Shown here: positions 21,162 to 34,404 of the stretch, in pieces | Position numbering within the stretch: position 1 is the stretch's first letter | How the letters are laid out: every line of letters starts with the position of its first letter | Assembly (NCBI GenBank): GCA_900312665.1 | Contig: ONZQ02000002.1 | Location: 3,001,863 to 3,065,862 of the forward strand | Length of the DNA stretch: 64,000 bases | Source of the DNA: Cephalotrichum gorgonifer | Lineage: Eukaryota > Ascomycota > Sordariomycetes > Microascales > Microascaceae | Reading direction: 5' to 3' | Notes under the pieces: model-generated | The model's database searches: none | Told to the model about the DNA's origin: nothing | The model's input: the letters and a program-made list of their open reading frames with translations, nothing else | Program-made: the position numbers and the translations under genes

Positions 21162-24100
21162 CTACCGCTTAATGCAAAGCGGACAGCCCCCCCGTATCCT
21201 CTCCCTCAACAACCTCGCCCGCGTGACTTTCATCCCCACCAGGTGCCTCCCCCCATACTCCTCACCCCCAACCTCTACACCCGCCCCGCTGGTGTTCTCA
21301 TCCTCGAAGAGGTGTCCCAGATGGAACACATGCCTGCACGCGAACCCGACGAGCGTCTCCTCCTCAAACTCGTTAAACGGCTCCTTGCATCGCGCGCAGG
21401 CCCCCCTCCCCCCCTCTTGGTCGTCCTCCCCCTCCGCAGGAACCTCAAACTTGATCCCCCTTCTCTGCCCCCTCCTCAGCTCCGCCTGCGCGCCCACGAC
21501 CTCGCTCCGCAGCACCTTCGCCACCCCCTCGCTGATGGAGTACTGTATCTCGTGCTCCTTCATGATGTGCCGTATCCCCTCCCTCAGCCCGTGGATCTCC
21601 AGACCCTCCGGTATCCTCCGCACCAGCGTGATCGGGTTAATCGCCGTCCCGACCTGCTCCAGGAGCCCGCGGATGAAGCTGGGCTTGTCCATGCTGTAGT
21701 CGAGGAGGTCCTCCCAGAGGTCGGGGTCCCCTTGCTCCTTGGCGAAGTAGATGGCCTTCTTGACGTTCTTGAGGCGATCGATGATGAGGTAGAGCGCGCG
21801 CTTCATCTGCCCTGTCTTGGAGTAAAGGTAGACTAGCTCGTCATCGTACTTCCATTGTTCGCATTCTTGGACGGCCTGTGGGGGGTTAGCAGGGCACGGA
21901 GAAGATGGCAAGCTAGTGGGAGTGGGTTGAGGGTAATAGGTAGAGTAAGAGAGCGCAGAGGAAACTAACCTTTTCAAAGGTGTACGAGGTCGACGTCTTC
22001 AGATACTCCATCAGCAAATCCCGATCGTATTTCGCGAACAACCTCACCGCGAGGTCCCCAAACTCGTCCACGAGCGACTTCGTCTCCTGCAATAGCCTAT
22101 CGCTGGTCTCTACCCCAAAGTCGTGGCACCCCTCGCCCTTCCACAGCCCGCGGAGGTAGAAGAACAGGTACAGATCCAGCCGCTGCTTCTCCAGCTGGGC
22201 CACGACCTCTCCCGGCCTCACGAGGCCGTGCTGCGCCTCGTCAACAAGCAGCGTGATCGCCTCGGCCGTCGCCTCCTCGAATTCCGCCGGGCTCATCTCC
22301 TCGAACCGGTCCTGCGACACGCGTAGCCCGATGAATTTGGGGATATCGTCCGCGACGGCGTCCGCCAGGTGGAAGTCGCGGATCAGCCGGAACGCAGAGT
22401 CGGCGTCCTGAAGCTTGATGTAGCACCTGAGTGCCTCCCGGTGCCGGCCGCTCGCCTCGTGCAGCTTCGCGAGGCTCTCGACCACGATACGCCAATCCCG
22501 CCCCTTCTCCCCATCCTCGACACTGTCCTCCCTGACATCCCTATATGTCAGCTGGTTCTCGAGAGCCGTAGCGATGGTACCGACGTCAAAGAGCTCCGTC
22601 GGCCATCGCTCGAGGAGATCTCGGAAGCGGAGCTTGTCCGTCTGTATGTAGTGCCCGAGTACGACCTCGTAAATGGTCTTGGGGGCCGGCGGCGTCATCG
22701 GCGCCGCGGGCATGTGGTTGACGATCTCGTCGAACTTCTTGGCGCCGGCAAAGGTCCAAACCCACTTCTCCCATCGGTCCGGCGTGTTCAGCACCCTGCC
22801 ACAGACCTGGCCAGCAGTGGCCCAGTCGCCCGCCTCGACGAGATCCTGTATCCAGAGCTCGCCTATCCGCCGCTTCTCCTTCGCCGCGGAGGTGTACAGG
22901 GATTGATGGCGTTCAGTAACCGATGACGCGTCGTCGAAGAATTCTTCGGCACCCCCAGCCCTGGCTGCTGAGGGGATGGCGTCGAGGCTGCGCTCAGTGG
23001 GCGGTGCTAGGATCTCAGGGCTCTCGTCTAGAAGCTCCCACGCCTGTTTGTACATATGATGCTCGAGAATCCAGGTCAGGTGGTCAGCGAGGTCTCGTTT
23101 GGTGGCTAGGATACAGTCGTACGGACTGTGGATGAAGACCTTGGCCCCGGGCTTGACGAGGCTCGGATGAACAGTCGCTGAAAGCCCCTTGAAGTTACTG
23201 ACGCTGCCAACCCTCGAGCCGGATGCCGCGTCATCGCCGCTGCCCCTGCTCATAATGCTTGCTCCCGAGTCAAACAGCGAACGGGGATTGATAGCCGCAT
23301 TCCACATCCCCGAGCCAAGTCCGGCAATGGCCCCGAGAGCACCACGGTGGGACACCACGGCGGACGCGGCATTGCGCGCTGGAAGAACCCCGAGGTGGTA
23401 GTCGCCAGATGTTAGGCGCTCGTAACGGCTGACAGTGAGGCCATCCTTGTCCACCTCGGCCTGAGACTCGAGATCTATCAAGCGGAGCTCGGGAGGCTGG
23501 TTGTTCTGTCGACGGCGGATGCCTCCCTTCGGTTCGCTGCTCGTGGACGTCACCGAGGACTGTGATCGGTGGCCCTTGGTAGAGGCTGACGGGGTATCTT
23601 CATCTTCATCTTCGTCTTCGGGAAGACAATATGCCAAAACAAGTAGTAGCTTCTGAGAATATAGCGAAATGCCGGATATGATACAGTCCATGTGAAGCCT
23701 GGGCCAAGAAATTAGTAAACTGAGATCTTGGGACGAACGCCTTGGTTGAGATGTTGGGGTGACCTACAAGTTCACAATCTCGGCTTTACCGACGCTCCTC
23801 TCTCCGGCTTCTGTTCCGACGCCGATGCCGCCTGCAAGGACGTGGATGATCCAGATTGTCCCTCCCCAGCCCACCAGCAGTCGCTCAACGGCCTTCGTGC
23901 CACCTTGCGATTGGCGCCGCAGCATGTCAGTCGCAGTTGGGGTCAGCGCCTCGCTGGGTTCACTCTCCATCTCGTCAGACTCGAGGGCTTGCTCGTCGAT
24001 CCACTCGACACGGCCTTTCCATACGCTTGCCATCTCGTCCCATTCCTCAGTCTGAGGTCTATCGATGTGACCAAGCCGCTGCCAGGCATCGTCGCTGTCG

Positions 24101-25301
24101 GCGCTGTCGAGCTTGTGTTTTGTGCGCATGATCTTGATGCCATGTTCATTCAGCCAGGCGACATATTTTCCGGACAGGGACCACTTTATGGTGCTGATGG
24201 TGCCTTCGCCCGAGTGCAGGATGGTATCCTTTCCAGTATTTGTGCCAAGCCCCATGCTTCCGAGCCAACCAGACGCGGTTGCGGCCGCGGTTCCGATAGT
24301 AGTCGATACACTCCGCCCTGGCTGGCCGCCGACCGTCAATATGAGGTTTCCAGCAAGACCACCAGACAGGTAGGTCCTGTCGCTCTTATACTCCGGGGAC
24401 AGAGCAACGGCCTGGACGGGCCTAGCGAAGTTCCGCAGCTGTACATCCTTAAGGTCCACCAAGTTTTGAACGCAGACATTCCCGTCCATGGACGATGTCG
24501 CGATGTAAATGTTATTCGAAGGTGTGTTGGGGATCGGTGGGGGTTGGTTTCTTCGGCGATTGGGAAGAGGAGCCGCCTTGTCGGTACCTATAGACGGAGG
24601 TCTTGAGTGGGCTTCCCCACCGGGAGTTATGGGCTGCGAGGCTTCCGGGGACGTCGAGGGGAGCGGCGGCGGGTAAGGGGATATGGAGATGGCCGTGACA
24701 GAGGCGGCATGCGCGTGGTAAACTCGAAGAGGTTGGAAGTGAGGTAATTGGACGACGTTCTGCACAAAGGATCAGTAAGGTCTGGCACTACAAACAAGAC
24801 AAGAGGGGAGAGGGGAGAGCTCTTACAATGTTTCCATTGTGGGTTCCAACGATCTAGAGCATCGCAGGTTAGCATTTCCCTCCAACGAAGTGTCCGCCAG
24901 AAGCATCATACCATCTTGTCGCCAGCGACAAGGAACGAGCTGGTCGCATCGCCATTCCGATAAACTGGCCCCAGGTGTTGCGTTAGCCTAGCATACTTGA
25001 GCTTCGGCTCCTCGTCTTCGTCGTCTTCGTCCTCCTCATCACTATCCTCCTCTTCGTCCCCCTCCGACTCCTCGTCCGTATTGCCCTCATCGTTCGCGTC
25101 GGCCTTAGGTCCGCTATCTGTAGGGTTATCCTGGGTATCATTTTCGGGGCGTTCTTCCCCGCTCCCGCTTTGGTCGTCCTCCCGAGCAGGACCCTTCCCT
25201 TTATCCTCTTTGGCGCTTCGGCTGTCCGCGCTTGTCGCAACATCGGACGAATCATCTCGGCTTGGCGAATCGTCCTGCTGGACGGGCGTATCTTCCGTCA
25301 T
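21162..25301 (-). CDS. vps41: Vps41, HOPS tethering complex subunit
   Basis: I join complement exons 25301-24912, 24853-24827, 24759-23768, 23698-21970 and 21875-21162 into 1283 residues. Vps41 is a subunit of HOPS, which tethers late endosomes, vacuoles and AP-3 vesicles before fusion. The protein begins with a long, very acidic segment (residues about 75-115, rich in Glu and Asp). A beta-propeller region follows (IVGTHNGN, ATSSMDGNVCVQNL, YLSGGLAGNLILTVGG, DCIISGISLYSQKLLLVLAY). A clathrin-heavy-chain-like helical repeat comes next (VYLYSKTGQMKRALYLIIDRL, AIYFAKEQGDPDLWEDLLDYS). The C-terminus is a RING-H2-like zinc finger: CARCKEPF, FACRHVFHLGHL and CPLCIKR. Exon 2 is a micro-exon of 27 nt coding for nine propeller residues. 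All introns are 58-93 nt with matching phases. It is divergent to APC1 across 463 bp. Confidence 0.93.
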
Positions 25302-25764
25302 GTTGTTCTGCGGGAACCCTGTGGTATTTCTCTCTTCATCGTCTGGAAGATACCCAGTTATGGCGAGAAAGGGAGAGCTAGTGGGTGCCTGGAGCTCGAG
25401 ATTTGGTTGAGGGAGCTATCACCGGAGCTAGCCATGTGCTTCTCGTGCAAGGTACAAGGTACGGTACCCCATCTTCCTATCCTTACGTCAGGCCTCGACC
25501 TACGGTGAGAGGCCAATCAAACGCGAATTCAATGCCCCACCACCCCTCGGTCTCGGTGAGCTCCATCAATTACAGAAATCGCGTCCACACGCGACTGCTC
25601 GTACAGGGCAATAATCGCATCGTCGAGAGCGCAAGCAGATAGCGTGCACCACATCCGCCCTATTCCCTTCTTCAACACACCGCACCTACTCGAAATGAAA
25701 TTTACTCAGTCTGCCCAAAATTAGTCGATGATACAGCTACCCGCGCCCATGCATCCCCGCCAAG
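25302..25764. promoter_or_regulatory. Shared divergent promoter region of vps41 and apc1
   Basis: The 463 bases between two outward-facing start codons must hold both promoters. I do not see a TATA box close to either start, as is usual for housekeeping genes. Confidence 0.6.
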
Positions 25765-28700
25765 ATGGCAAGTGTCAAGTCGTTAGGGCTTCATGAGCCC
25801 GCTGGACTTCGACACGCCATCCAAGAACAAATCCTACCTCCCAACCCGAAGCCCTCCGACTACCGCTGGGAAATCTCGACAGACTACCACAACGGCGAAG
25901 AGATAGAAGATGAACTGCTCGTCACAGACACCTGCGTGGTCTGGTCCCGGGGCCAGCTCTTTCGCAAGGCCTTCCGACTGGATCTCGAGAAGGAGACCAT
26001 CACACACGCCCTACTCACCTACTTCCCCGCCTCCGAGCATGGCCGCGAACCCGAAGATGCCACGACCACCAAGATCAGCGCCAAGAACAAAGAGAAGAGC
26101 GTGCTCTCGAAAGCGCTGGCTGTGTTCCTCAAGACCCAGGCCCACATCTACTTCCTCGAGGGAACGAGCCATGTTGTCCATATGCCCTTCGAAGTCGAGT
26201 CCGCCTGCGCCGCCCCCCAGGGCGTCATAATACAGCGGAAGCAGCGCGGCGAAAACTTCGCGCCCGTTTCCCTCAAGTTCCCTCGAGTGCCGCCGAATTC
26301 CTTCGTCTCGTCGCAGGTCACCGACTTTGCTGGCAGCTTGCAGCGTGGACACCCTTCGTCGCCCGGGTTCTCGGTCGATGGTCTCGGACAGCCAAAGACT
26401 CTACCATTGCGGCTGAGCTCGACGCTAGGGAATATGTGGGACTCGCCAATGGAGCAGCCAGATTCGCGGTGGCCGCGGCTGGTGTGCCTGACCGACCCGC
26501 TGCTCGAATTGGGCCTGGTTGTCTCCGTCCCCGAGGCGGCTGGCAGGAGTAAGGCTAAGCGGAACGTCGCTTCGAAGGTTCCGAAGTTCTTAGACCCTTC
26601 GGAGGAGATTCTTCATATTGAAAAGGTGTACGACGCCGCAGCGGACGGCGGCTCGAACGAATGCCTTACCCTCGCTGTCACAATAAACAGAGATGCGAAC
26701 ACATACACCATCTGGCGGCTCGACTATCTCAAGAAGGAGGACCCCTTTACCTCTCGCGCAAAGAAGACGCGATCCAAGAGCATTCGCCGGCGGAGCTCCA
26801 TGCAGCCCCCTTTTACCAGCGGTGCCACCACCCCCGTCCAGTCCAACTTCAGGGAGAGCTTCGGCGCTCCATTGCCGGGGAAGAGGACGAGAGCAAGGAA
26901 GAGCGAAAACCCGGAAAAGCCCAAAGACCTGGTAGCGTCCTCCCTCGAGCAAGATGCCGAGGCCGGGGCCGCCAGGCGACAGTCACGCAGAATCAGCTCA
27001 ATGCTTGCGCGGGCCGACCTCTCCTCTTCCCAGTATGCCGAGCAACCCCCGATTGCGGGCCACAATACATCTAAAAGGATGGATTCACACGGCAGCCGCT
27101 ACGGGCGCCATAGTGGCGGCGGCCGTGGGTCGTTCAACTACAGCCAGACGATACATCCGAGTTTGAATAGCCTCCTAGAGGCACCGATCAACAACGTCCT
27201 GGACGAGTTGCGCGCTGGAGGTGACTTTGACGGGTTCCTCGATATGGGACTTGATGACCACAGCTTCGATGGGGTGGCGCAGGAAATCTCGTTTACGAAG
27301 ATCAAGAGCTTGCCGATTGACACCTCGAGCATTCGCTACTCACTCTCGTCACAACCGGCTAGCTCTCAGTGTCGAGTATTCATTCTTACCGCGCCACCTT
27401 CTGCAGTGGACGCCCAACAACGAACCCAGCTGGTGATTGGCATTCAAGATACCGTGGAGAAGAAGCTACATCTCATCACGGTCTACTTTCAGAAGAAGGA
27501 GAAGCCCGAGATCACATCCAAGACGAGTCGGAAGCCCGCCTCCTTGGATGGGGACGTTATTGTTCCCACCGTCGGAGAGCTACGCCATGCCGAGGGTGTG
27601 GTCGACTCCTGCAAGATCGAGGAGGGCGACCTATCTATGATCTTCATCTTGTCTGAGAAGCTAGGTGGTGGCCACGAGCTTAGTATCCAAGCCCCCTGGG
27701 AGCCGCTGACGACCATCACGTTGCCGCTCCTGTTCCTCGACAACGTGCGTAGTCTCCAGTTTAATGGTCGAGCGGTGGACCGGGACTTGCGACAGCAGAA
27801 GTCTGAGACAATCAGCTGCGAGAACGGCAGCATCACGAAACTGGCGCATTCGCGGAGTCGCGGGACAGTGGACTTGGTTGACCGTGACGGTAGATTCCAC
27901 CAGATTCGCATCCAACTACAACCCGCCTCACCCATGGTCCGCCGCGTCTTGGACGTCTGCCGTAATGTCCTGTCCTCCCCCCACGGAGAGAGCATCCTTG
28001 GCGGGTGGTGGCACGTCATGCACTGGTACCACCAGGAAAGCATCGAGGTGGCCGATATCGAATGGTCCTGTCTTGTCATCATAATGCTCTCTCTTTACCT
28101 AGCACTGGCCCCGCCGAACCTCAAGCCAAAGACGGGCGGGGCAGTCACGTCGCGTAGGAAGCGACGCACGGCGTCGTCGTCCTTCAGCATCACGCAGGCG
28201 AGCGAGGATTGGGCAACTCTACGGCTTCACGAGGCAAAGAATTCAATGGCGTGTCCGGAGTGGATGCTTAGCCCAGCGTGGGATTGGGCCCTAGACCAAA
28301 TGTCCGAGGGGTCCCCTGAGCAGAACGACTTCTCGCAGTTCAAGACTGGCTTTATGGCCTCGCATATACGGTATGCCAAGAAGTTCATGGCTTCTCCCGC
28401 TGGCGAGGCGGCATTTGGTAGTGGCGACTCCGCCTATCTACCGACGGCCCTGAAGTTCTCGTCGGACTTGCGGAGACGGGCAGCTAGTGATATCGTGTTG
28501 GCACTTCATCTCTTGCTAGAGGAGCAGAAGCTCGATATTATGACGCCAGAGAACGGCACGTATGGAGGAGTCCACCTGAGAGTTCTCCTCTGTCAGATCA
28601 CGCGATGGTTGGAGTGGAATAACTTCTCCACCTTCCTGAGCCTAGGCATTCAGGAGGAGTTGGACCCCAGTTTTGACTCAGGTGAGTGAACTAACCGCTT

Positions 28701-31700
28701 TGCTGAGAGTAAACCACTGACACACGAAAGAACTGAACCTCCTGGCCCCTATCCCTGAGCCAGCAGAAGTCCCCTGCATTTTAGAATGGGCGCAGTCCCA
28801 TTTGACGACCCCCAAGGGCACCCAGTTCCCGACGTTAGCCGACATGTACTACGATACAATGCGCATCAGTGAGAGGAGCCGGCGCAACAAGAGCCGCTTC
28901 GTCGCCCTTACTCCGAGGACGTTCACGCTCAAGAGACTCTTTGCGTTGCTAAAACCCGGCCGGTCGTCCGTCGAGACGGTCGAGGCTATACACAAGGCCG
29001 GTATAACGGTCAGCCTCATGGAGTCGCTGCCGGAAGCGCTTCTCGTGCCTATCCGAGACGCAATAGCGCGGTGCCAACCGCACCCGCCAACGACCTGGCC
29101 CAGTGAATTATTTGAGCTCGTCAACCGCAGCGATATGAACCTCATCTTGACCTCCGGCAAACCAGTCCGTTCCCACACAGCCCAGCTACTGGTAAGCCCA
29201 CCTGACTATTCACCCCCAACTGGATGATGCCCGACTAACAGACCCCCAGGCCCCTACTCATACCGCCTCGTGGGACGTGCAGATGCTCTGTCAGAGCGTA
29301 GACGAATACAACAGCACCGGTATCGACGAGAGCGAGGCCAGCGACCTCCAGGCCATCATCCGCACCCTCTTCAAGGATGATAGGCGGCTGAACGAGGCCC
29401 AGGACATCCTGTCCACTCACAAGGCGCGCGTCATCCATCTCGACCGGCAGCCGGGCGCGACCGAGAGCGAGTACCTAGAGCAGCAGAAGGAGGTGGTGTC
29501 CAGGGTGGCCACAGGGACCCTCGCCATCCCCGCCGGGCGTGGGCTCCTCTACTACAGCCTCCGGTTCCCGCTGCTCACACAAAAGTTCCACATCGGAGGG
29601 TTCAACCTCAACTGCGTGGTGAAACCCGCAAACGTGACCGTGGGAGTGGATAAGACCCAGTTCACGGAGGAGAAGGTCTGCTGGGGCTTCTTCCACCAGG
29701 GGGTGTCGGCGGGACTTTCCATCTCGCCGCACGCCAAGGGCATCGACACGTCCTGGATCCTGTACAACAAGCCCGGACAAGATCTCAGCAACAGGCACGC
29801 CGGGTTCCTGCTGGCGCTCGGGCTCAACGGGCACCTGAAGGGCGTGGCGAAGTGGGTCGCCTTTAAGTACCTCACCCCGCGGCACACCATGACCTCGATC
29901 GGCCTGCTCCTCGGCCTCGCGGCGTCGTACATGGGGACGATGGACTCGCTCATCACTCGGCTGCTCTCCGTGCACGTCACGCGCATGCTGCCGCGCGGGG
30001 CGGCGGAGCTGAACCTCTCGCCCATGACGCAGACGAGCGGGATCATGGGGATAGGCCTGCTGTACTGCAACAGCCAGCACCGGCGCATGAGCGAGGTGAT
30101 GATGTCGGAGATCCAGCACATCGACGAGGAGGACGAAGAGGAGCCCCTGCGGAGCGAGGGGTACCGGCTCGCGGCGGGCTTCGCGCTGGGCTTCATCAAC
30201 CTCGGCCGGGGCTCGGAGCTCAGGGGCCCCCACGACATGAAGCTGACGGAGAAGCTCGTGGCCATCGCGACGGCGGCGAAGAAGGTCGAGGTCACGCACA
30301 TACTGGACCGCGCGGCGGCTGGGGCGGTGATGGCCGTGGCGCTCATGTACATGAAGTCCGAGGACGCCATGATCGCGCGCAAGATCGACGTGCCGGACTC
30401 GGTCGTCCAGTTTGACTACGTCCGCCCGGACATCCTCATGCTCCGGGCCCTCGCCAAGAACCTGATCCTCTGGAGCTCGATCCGCCCGACGAGGGAGTGG
30501 GTCAGGGACAGCCTGCCGAAGGAGTACCGCGCCGCATTCCCGCTGAGGACATACACCCGGCTGACGAGCAAGTCGCTACCCTTCTTCGCCATCCTCGCGG
30601 GGACGGCGTTCGCACTCGGACTGCGGTTCGCAGGGAGCGCGAACACGCAGGCGCGCGACCTCCTCATCTCGCTCCTGGACGACCTCATCCGCATCACACG
30701 CCTCGAGTCCGGAAGCAGGGGCGCGGTGTACGACGAGGAGCTGGCGCGGTCCTACGCCCGCACGGCGCAGGACGTCGTGGCGGTGTCGTGCTCGCTCGTC
30801 ATGGCCGGCACGGGCGACCTCGCGCTCCTCCGCCGCCTGCGGTCGCTCCACGGGCACCGGCCCGAGGGGAGCGCGCCGTACGGCTCGCACCTCGCGGCGC
30901 ACCTGGCGGTCGGCGCGCTCTTCCTCTCGTGCGGTACGGCGACGTTCGGCACGAGCGACGAGGCGGTGGCCAGCCTCCTCGTGGCCTTCTACCCGCTCTG
31001 GCCGTGCGCCGTCGGCGACAACAAGTCGCACCTGCAGGCCTTCCGGCACTTCTGGGTGCTGGCGGTCGACGAGCGATGCCTAGTTACTAGGGACATGTCG
31101 ACGTCGCAGCCAGTCTCGGTGCCCGTCAGAATCGAGATGAAGGCCGGCGGGGAGGTCCGGAGGGGCGACACGCCATGCCTGCTGCCGCCGCTGGAGGATA
31201 TCAAGCGGATATGCACTGACGCGGGGCCGACGTACTGGGACGTCGAGCTTGACTTTGACGGCAAGGCGGAGATGGGGGCGGGGGCCAGTGTTAATGGGCG
31301 GCACGGCGGGGGAGGAGAGAGGGAACGCGGGGGGAGGAGGAGGAAGGGCAAGATGAGAGTCGTGTACCTCCAGAGGCGGCCGCCGCTGTCCTCGCCCTTC
31401 TCGACGCTCGACACCGTCCCCTCGCCCGTCAGGTGGCTCTTCACCCTCCCGTCGCTGAACCTCACGCCCACGGACCGTGCGGTGGTGATGGACGCTGAGG
31501 CGGGCGCCGTGAGCCCCGTCGACGTGCTCTTGGAGCTGAGGAGGGGGGTCGGGAGGGGCGACAGGTCTGCGCTCGTGGGGCTGCGGCTGCTATTTGAGTG
31601 GGTGAGGCGGCGGGAGGAGGAGGTGCAGGGCCAGGGCCAGGGCAGGAAGAAGGCCGGGGTGGTGGAGAGTGGAGAGGGGAAGAACGCGAGCTGGATTAGG

Positions 31701-31751
31701 AGGGGCGTCGTGGAGGGGCTGAGGGGGGATATCTTCCTCCAGGGGAGCTAG
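25765..31751 (+). CDS. apc1: APC1, largest subunit of the anaphase-promoting complex (BimE homologue)
   Basis: I join exons 25765-28681, 28731-29191 and 29250-31751 into 1959 residues, near the size of Aspergillus BimE. APC1 is the scaffold of the ubiquitin ligase APC/C, which triggers anaphase and mitotic exit in the nucleus. The N-terminal half is a beta-propeller-like region with a basic, Ser-rich insert (residues about 335-440) that could be phosphorylated. The C-terminal half holds the PC repeats: HTMTSIGLLLGLAASYMGT, LSPMTQTSGIMGIGLLYCNS, AAGFALGFINLGRG and ILAGTAFALGLRFAGS. ITRWLEWNNFSTFL and ILEWAQ lie around intron 1. Both introns are short (49 and 58 nt) with GTGAGT and GTAAGC donors, and phases fit. 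The last about 150 residues contain a Gly/Arg-rich low-complexity stretch (GGGERERGGRRRKGK). Confidence 0.94.
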
Positions 31752-32351
31752 TGGCTCTGCGAGGAAACAGATCCCGCCGCGGGGACTAGGGACTGTCTGG
31801 AGGGTGAGGATGCAGTGATGACGGGTATGTGAAGAGAGGTCCTCTTCCACTCCCGCGGAGTGTGTAGCTCGGCTTGGAACGCCGCGTATTACTTACTCTT
31901 CCTAACAAGCAAAAAGGGGAAATGCATATATGTTTGAATGACACAGTCCGCCAGAGATTACGAGGAATCACTTCACTTAGTTCTTAACGTCATTATGAAC
32001 TCTTCTGGTTCGGTTTTGGTTTGAAATCCTTGTCATGAATAAAACAAAAAAAAAGCGAAATTACTCTTCCCACTTCCCACTTCCCCCTCTTCCGCCAACT
32101 ACCTTCGTCTCTTCTTCCTTCCCTTGGCAAGAGGTTCACCCACGCCCCAACGAATACAACAGAAACACTCTTAATCCTATTAGACAAGAACCGAACGCCA
32201 TGCAATGCGAACCCCCTGCCTCCCTGTCCCCTGCCCTCCTCCCGAGCCATCTATTCCATTCCTTTCCCGTCTTTTTTGTTGTGAAAGTTCTTCCGTCCAC
32301 GTCTAACTCACTCCAACGTCCCGACTTTTTTTCGAATCGAGAAGACACCTT
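31752..32351. other. Convergent 3' flanks of apc1 and the eIF3e gene
   Basis: These 600 bases lie between two genes that point at each other. They contain A-rich and T-rich stretches suited to polyadenylation on both strands, and no gene. Confidence 0.7.
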
Positions 32352-33818
32352 TTACATCCCCTTGCCCACGGCGGTGGACATGACCGTCGTCCGGAAGAAG
32401 ACGCCCTTGGTCTTCTCGACGACCTGCTGGTGGACGTTGCTCGGGGGGTGATTTATCGTGACGACGCCCTGCTGCGCGTCGATCTTGGCGTCGAGCCTCG
32501 TGTCCCTGATCAGGTTGACGATCCACTTCTCGCCCTCGTCGGGGTTGAGGCCGAGCTTCTCGGACAGGTCGCGGATGTAGAAGCGGCAGCAGATCTTGCA
32601 GTACGACTCGCAGATGAGGTGGCGGGCGGCGTCGAGGAACAGGTCGGTCGACTCGGACAGGAACATGTCGTTGCGGCACAGGGTCTCGGCCCTCGCGAGG
32701 GCCTGGGGCGCCTCGTCGAACTCGAACGAGATGAAGAGCGAGGACACGAACTCGGTTATCGGGTCCTTGTACTCGTACTCCTCCTGGCGGATGTAGCGGA
32801 CGAGGTCCTTGACCTGCTTCTGGTGGGCGCCCGAGTTGCGCGTGCGGCCGCGGCCGGTCACGACGGCCACGGCGATGTACCGCAGGATCCAGGGGCAGGC
32901 GATCTGCACGGTGTTGATGAAGTTGGCCGACAGGAGGAGGTCGAGGACGGTGTCACGGGCGGGCTCGTGGTTGAAGAGCGGGAAGAGGGCCCAGTGCACC
33001 AGCATGGTGCGCTGGTCGAGCTGCGCGCGGGGGTTGTTGAAGAGCCGCGAGTCGATGCTCTCCTTGACCTTGACGAGCTCCTCGACGGCCGACTCCCAGT
33101 TCGCGGTGAGGATGTCGGAGGCCAGCTTGCCCCACGTCGCGTTGGCGACCTTGTCGTTGTCGGTCGAGAGGACACGGAACTTGTAGAGGAGGTCGGCGGC
33201 CGACTGGTAGTCGCCGCAGCGGAACTGGAACTGGCCGAAGTGGTAGAGGGCGTCGACCATGTCGTTGGTGACCTGCGGAAAGTGTCAGCGTATATGATCC
33301 GGAATATTCAATATCGTTTACCCCTTTCCACCTTTCCTTCTTCCTTCTTTCCTTACCCTTTACAGGATCAAGGACAGAAGCGAGAAGAAGGGGCGAGGGA
33401 GATAGCGAGGTCGAGGGCAGGAACCCGGAAAGAAACGTACACCGTGCTCCTTCTCGAGGAAGGCAAGGTTAGCAACCTTGTCGCTCCGCAGGTTGTTCAC
33501 GACTTCGTCGGTGACCAGCAGCTCCGATATCTTCTCTGTCTCCGCCGCGAGCTTCTCCATCTGTGCGATCACGGCCTCCCTCTGCTGCGCGTACTTGGCC
33601 GGCGGGGCCGTCCCGTGCAGCTGCTCGTACAGTGCCGCGACGTAGTCGCTCATGTTGGTCCCCTCCAGAAGCTTGATCTTGGCCTCGAGGACCTCGCGCT
33701 CGCGCGCCTCATCCCCCGCGTCGACAGCCTTGCCCGTCTCGAAGTCGAGCAGGTGGAAGAAGAGGTGGCGCGACAGCTGCGACGCGAACTTGTCGAGGAG
33801 TGAGTACTCGTCGGCCAT
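32352..33818 (-). CDS. int6: Translation initiation factor eIF3 subunit e (Int6)
   Basis: I join complement exons 33818-33441 and 33272-32352 into 432 residues, the usual fungal length. eIF3e is a PCI-domain subunit of the eIF3 complex that brings mRNA and the 40S subunit together in the cytosol. The N-terminus (DEYSLLDKFASQLSRHLFFHLLDF) is the conserved eIF3e N domain. FGQFQFRCGDYQSAADLLYKFR and NFINTVQIACPWILRYIAVAVV are diagnostic helices. ICESYCKICCRFYIRDLSEKL lies in the PCI domain, and the winged-helix end is VVTINHPPSNVHQQVVEKTKG. The single intron (168 nt) has donor GTACGT and is in phase 0. It is divergent to mL49. Confidence 0.95.
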
Positions 33819-34404
33819 ATTTGCGGTGGTTTTTGGGGGTTGTTGTCGACGATTGGATGGATACCGCGGGTTTCGTTGTTCGGTGGGAGACGGTGAAGGG
33901 GGGAAGCGGGGGGGGGGAGGAGAGGAGGGTGGTTCGACTGCCTTTGGTCGTATCGAAGCTATTGTGGCCGATGGAGGGGCGGAATTTTCAGATTTTCGAG
34001 ACACAAAGTGTGGGGTCCAATCCGCCGAGGATATCCCGGGGCATAGAACGTGGTGGGTAGGTTGGGTTGGCCGAGCGGGTCACGTGCATTCGAGGCCTCA
34101 GTTTTTCGCGACCCGCGATGCGAGGGTGAAAGTCGACGACGAATTGGTATAGTAGCTTCAGTTCCATTAGCCCGAAGAGTTACGCAAATCTCCCAAATAC
34201 CAGCACCCCGGCGAACCTGATCTGGGAGGATCACCACTTTCCGAATCCCCTCCTCCCCCCAACCGAACTCGTCCTGTCCACCAGCCGCGATCAACCGTCG
34301 AGAGAGGTCAACCCTCCCAGCCAGCAACCAAACTCCCAACGGGGACGACCGACCGACCCTCTACCTCGAAACTCCTCGACACATACACCCAAAAACCACC
34401 CAAA
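33819..34404. promoter_or_regulatory. Shared divergent promoter region of int6 and the mL49 gene
   Basis: This is 586 bases between outward-facing starts of a cytosolic translation factor and a mitochondrial ribosomal protein, a pairing that would allow co-expression. No TATA box is evident. Confidence 0.55.

Noticed and set aside
24997..25410. Plus-strand Ser-rich open frame
   Set aside because: It is the antisense of the Glu/Asp-rich start of vps41; GAA/GAG repeats read as Ser on the other strand.
29475..30382. Two minus-strand frames of about 275 codons
   Set aside because: They are antisense to the PC-repeat part of apc1, with composition explained by GC-rich codons.
32430..33803. Long plus-strand frame of 457 codons rich in Val, Leu and Glu
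   Set aside because: It is the antisense of the eIF3e exons and crosses their intron. High GC at third positions keeps the reverse frame open.
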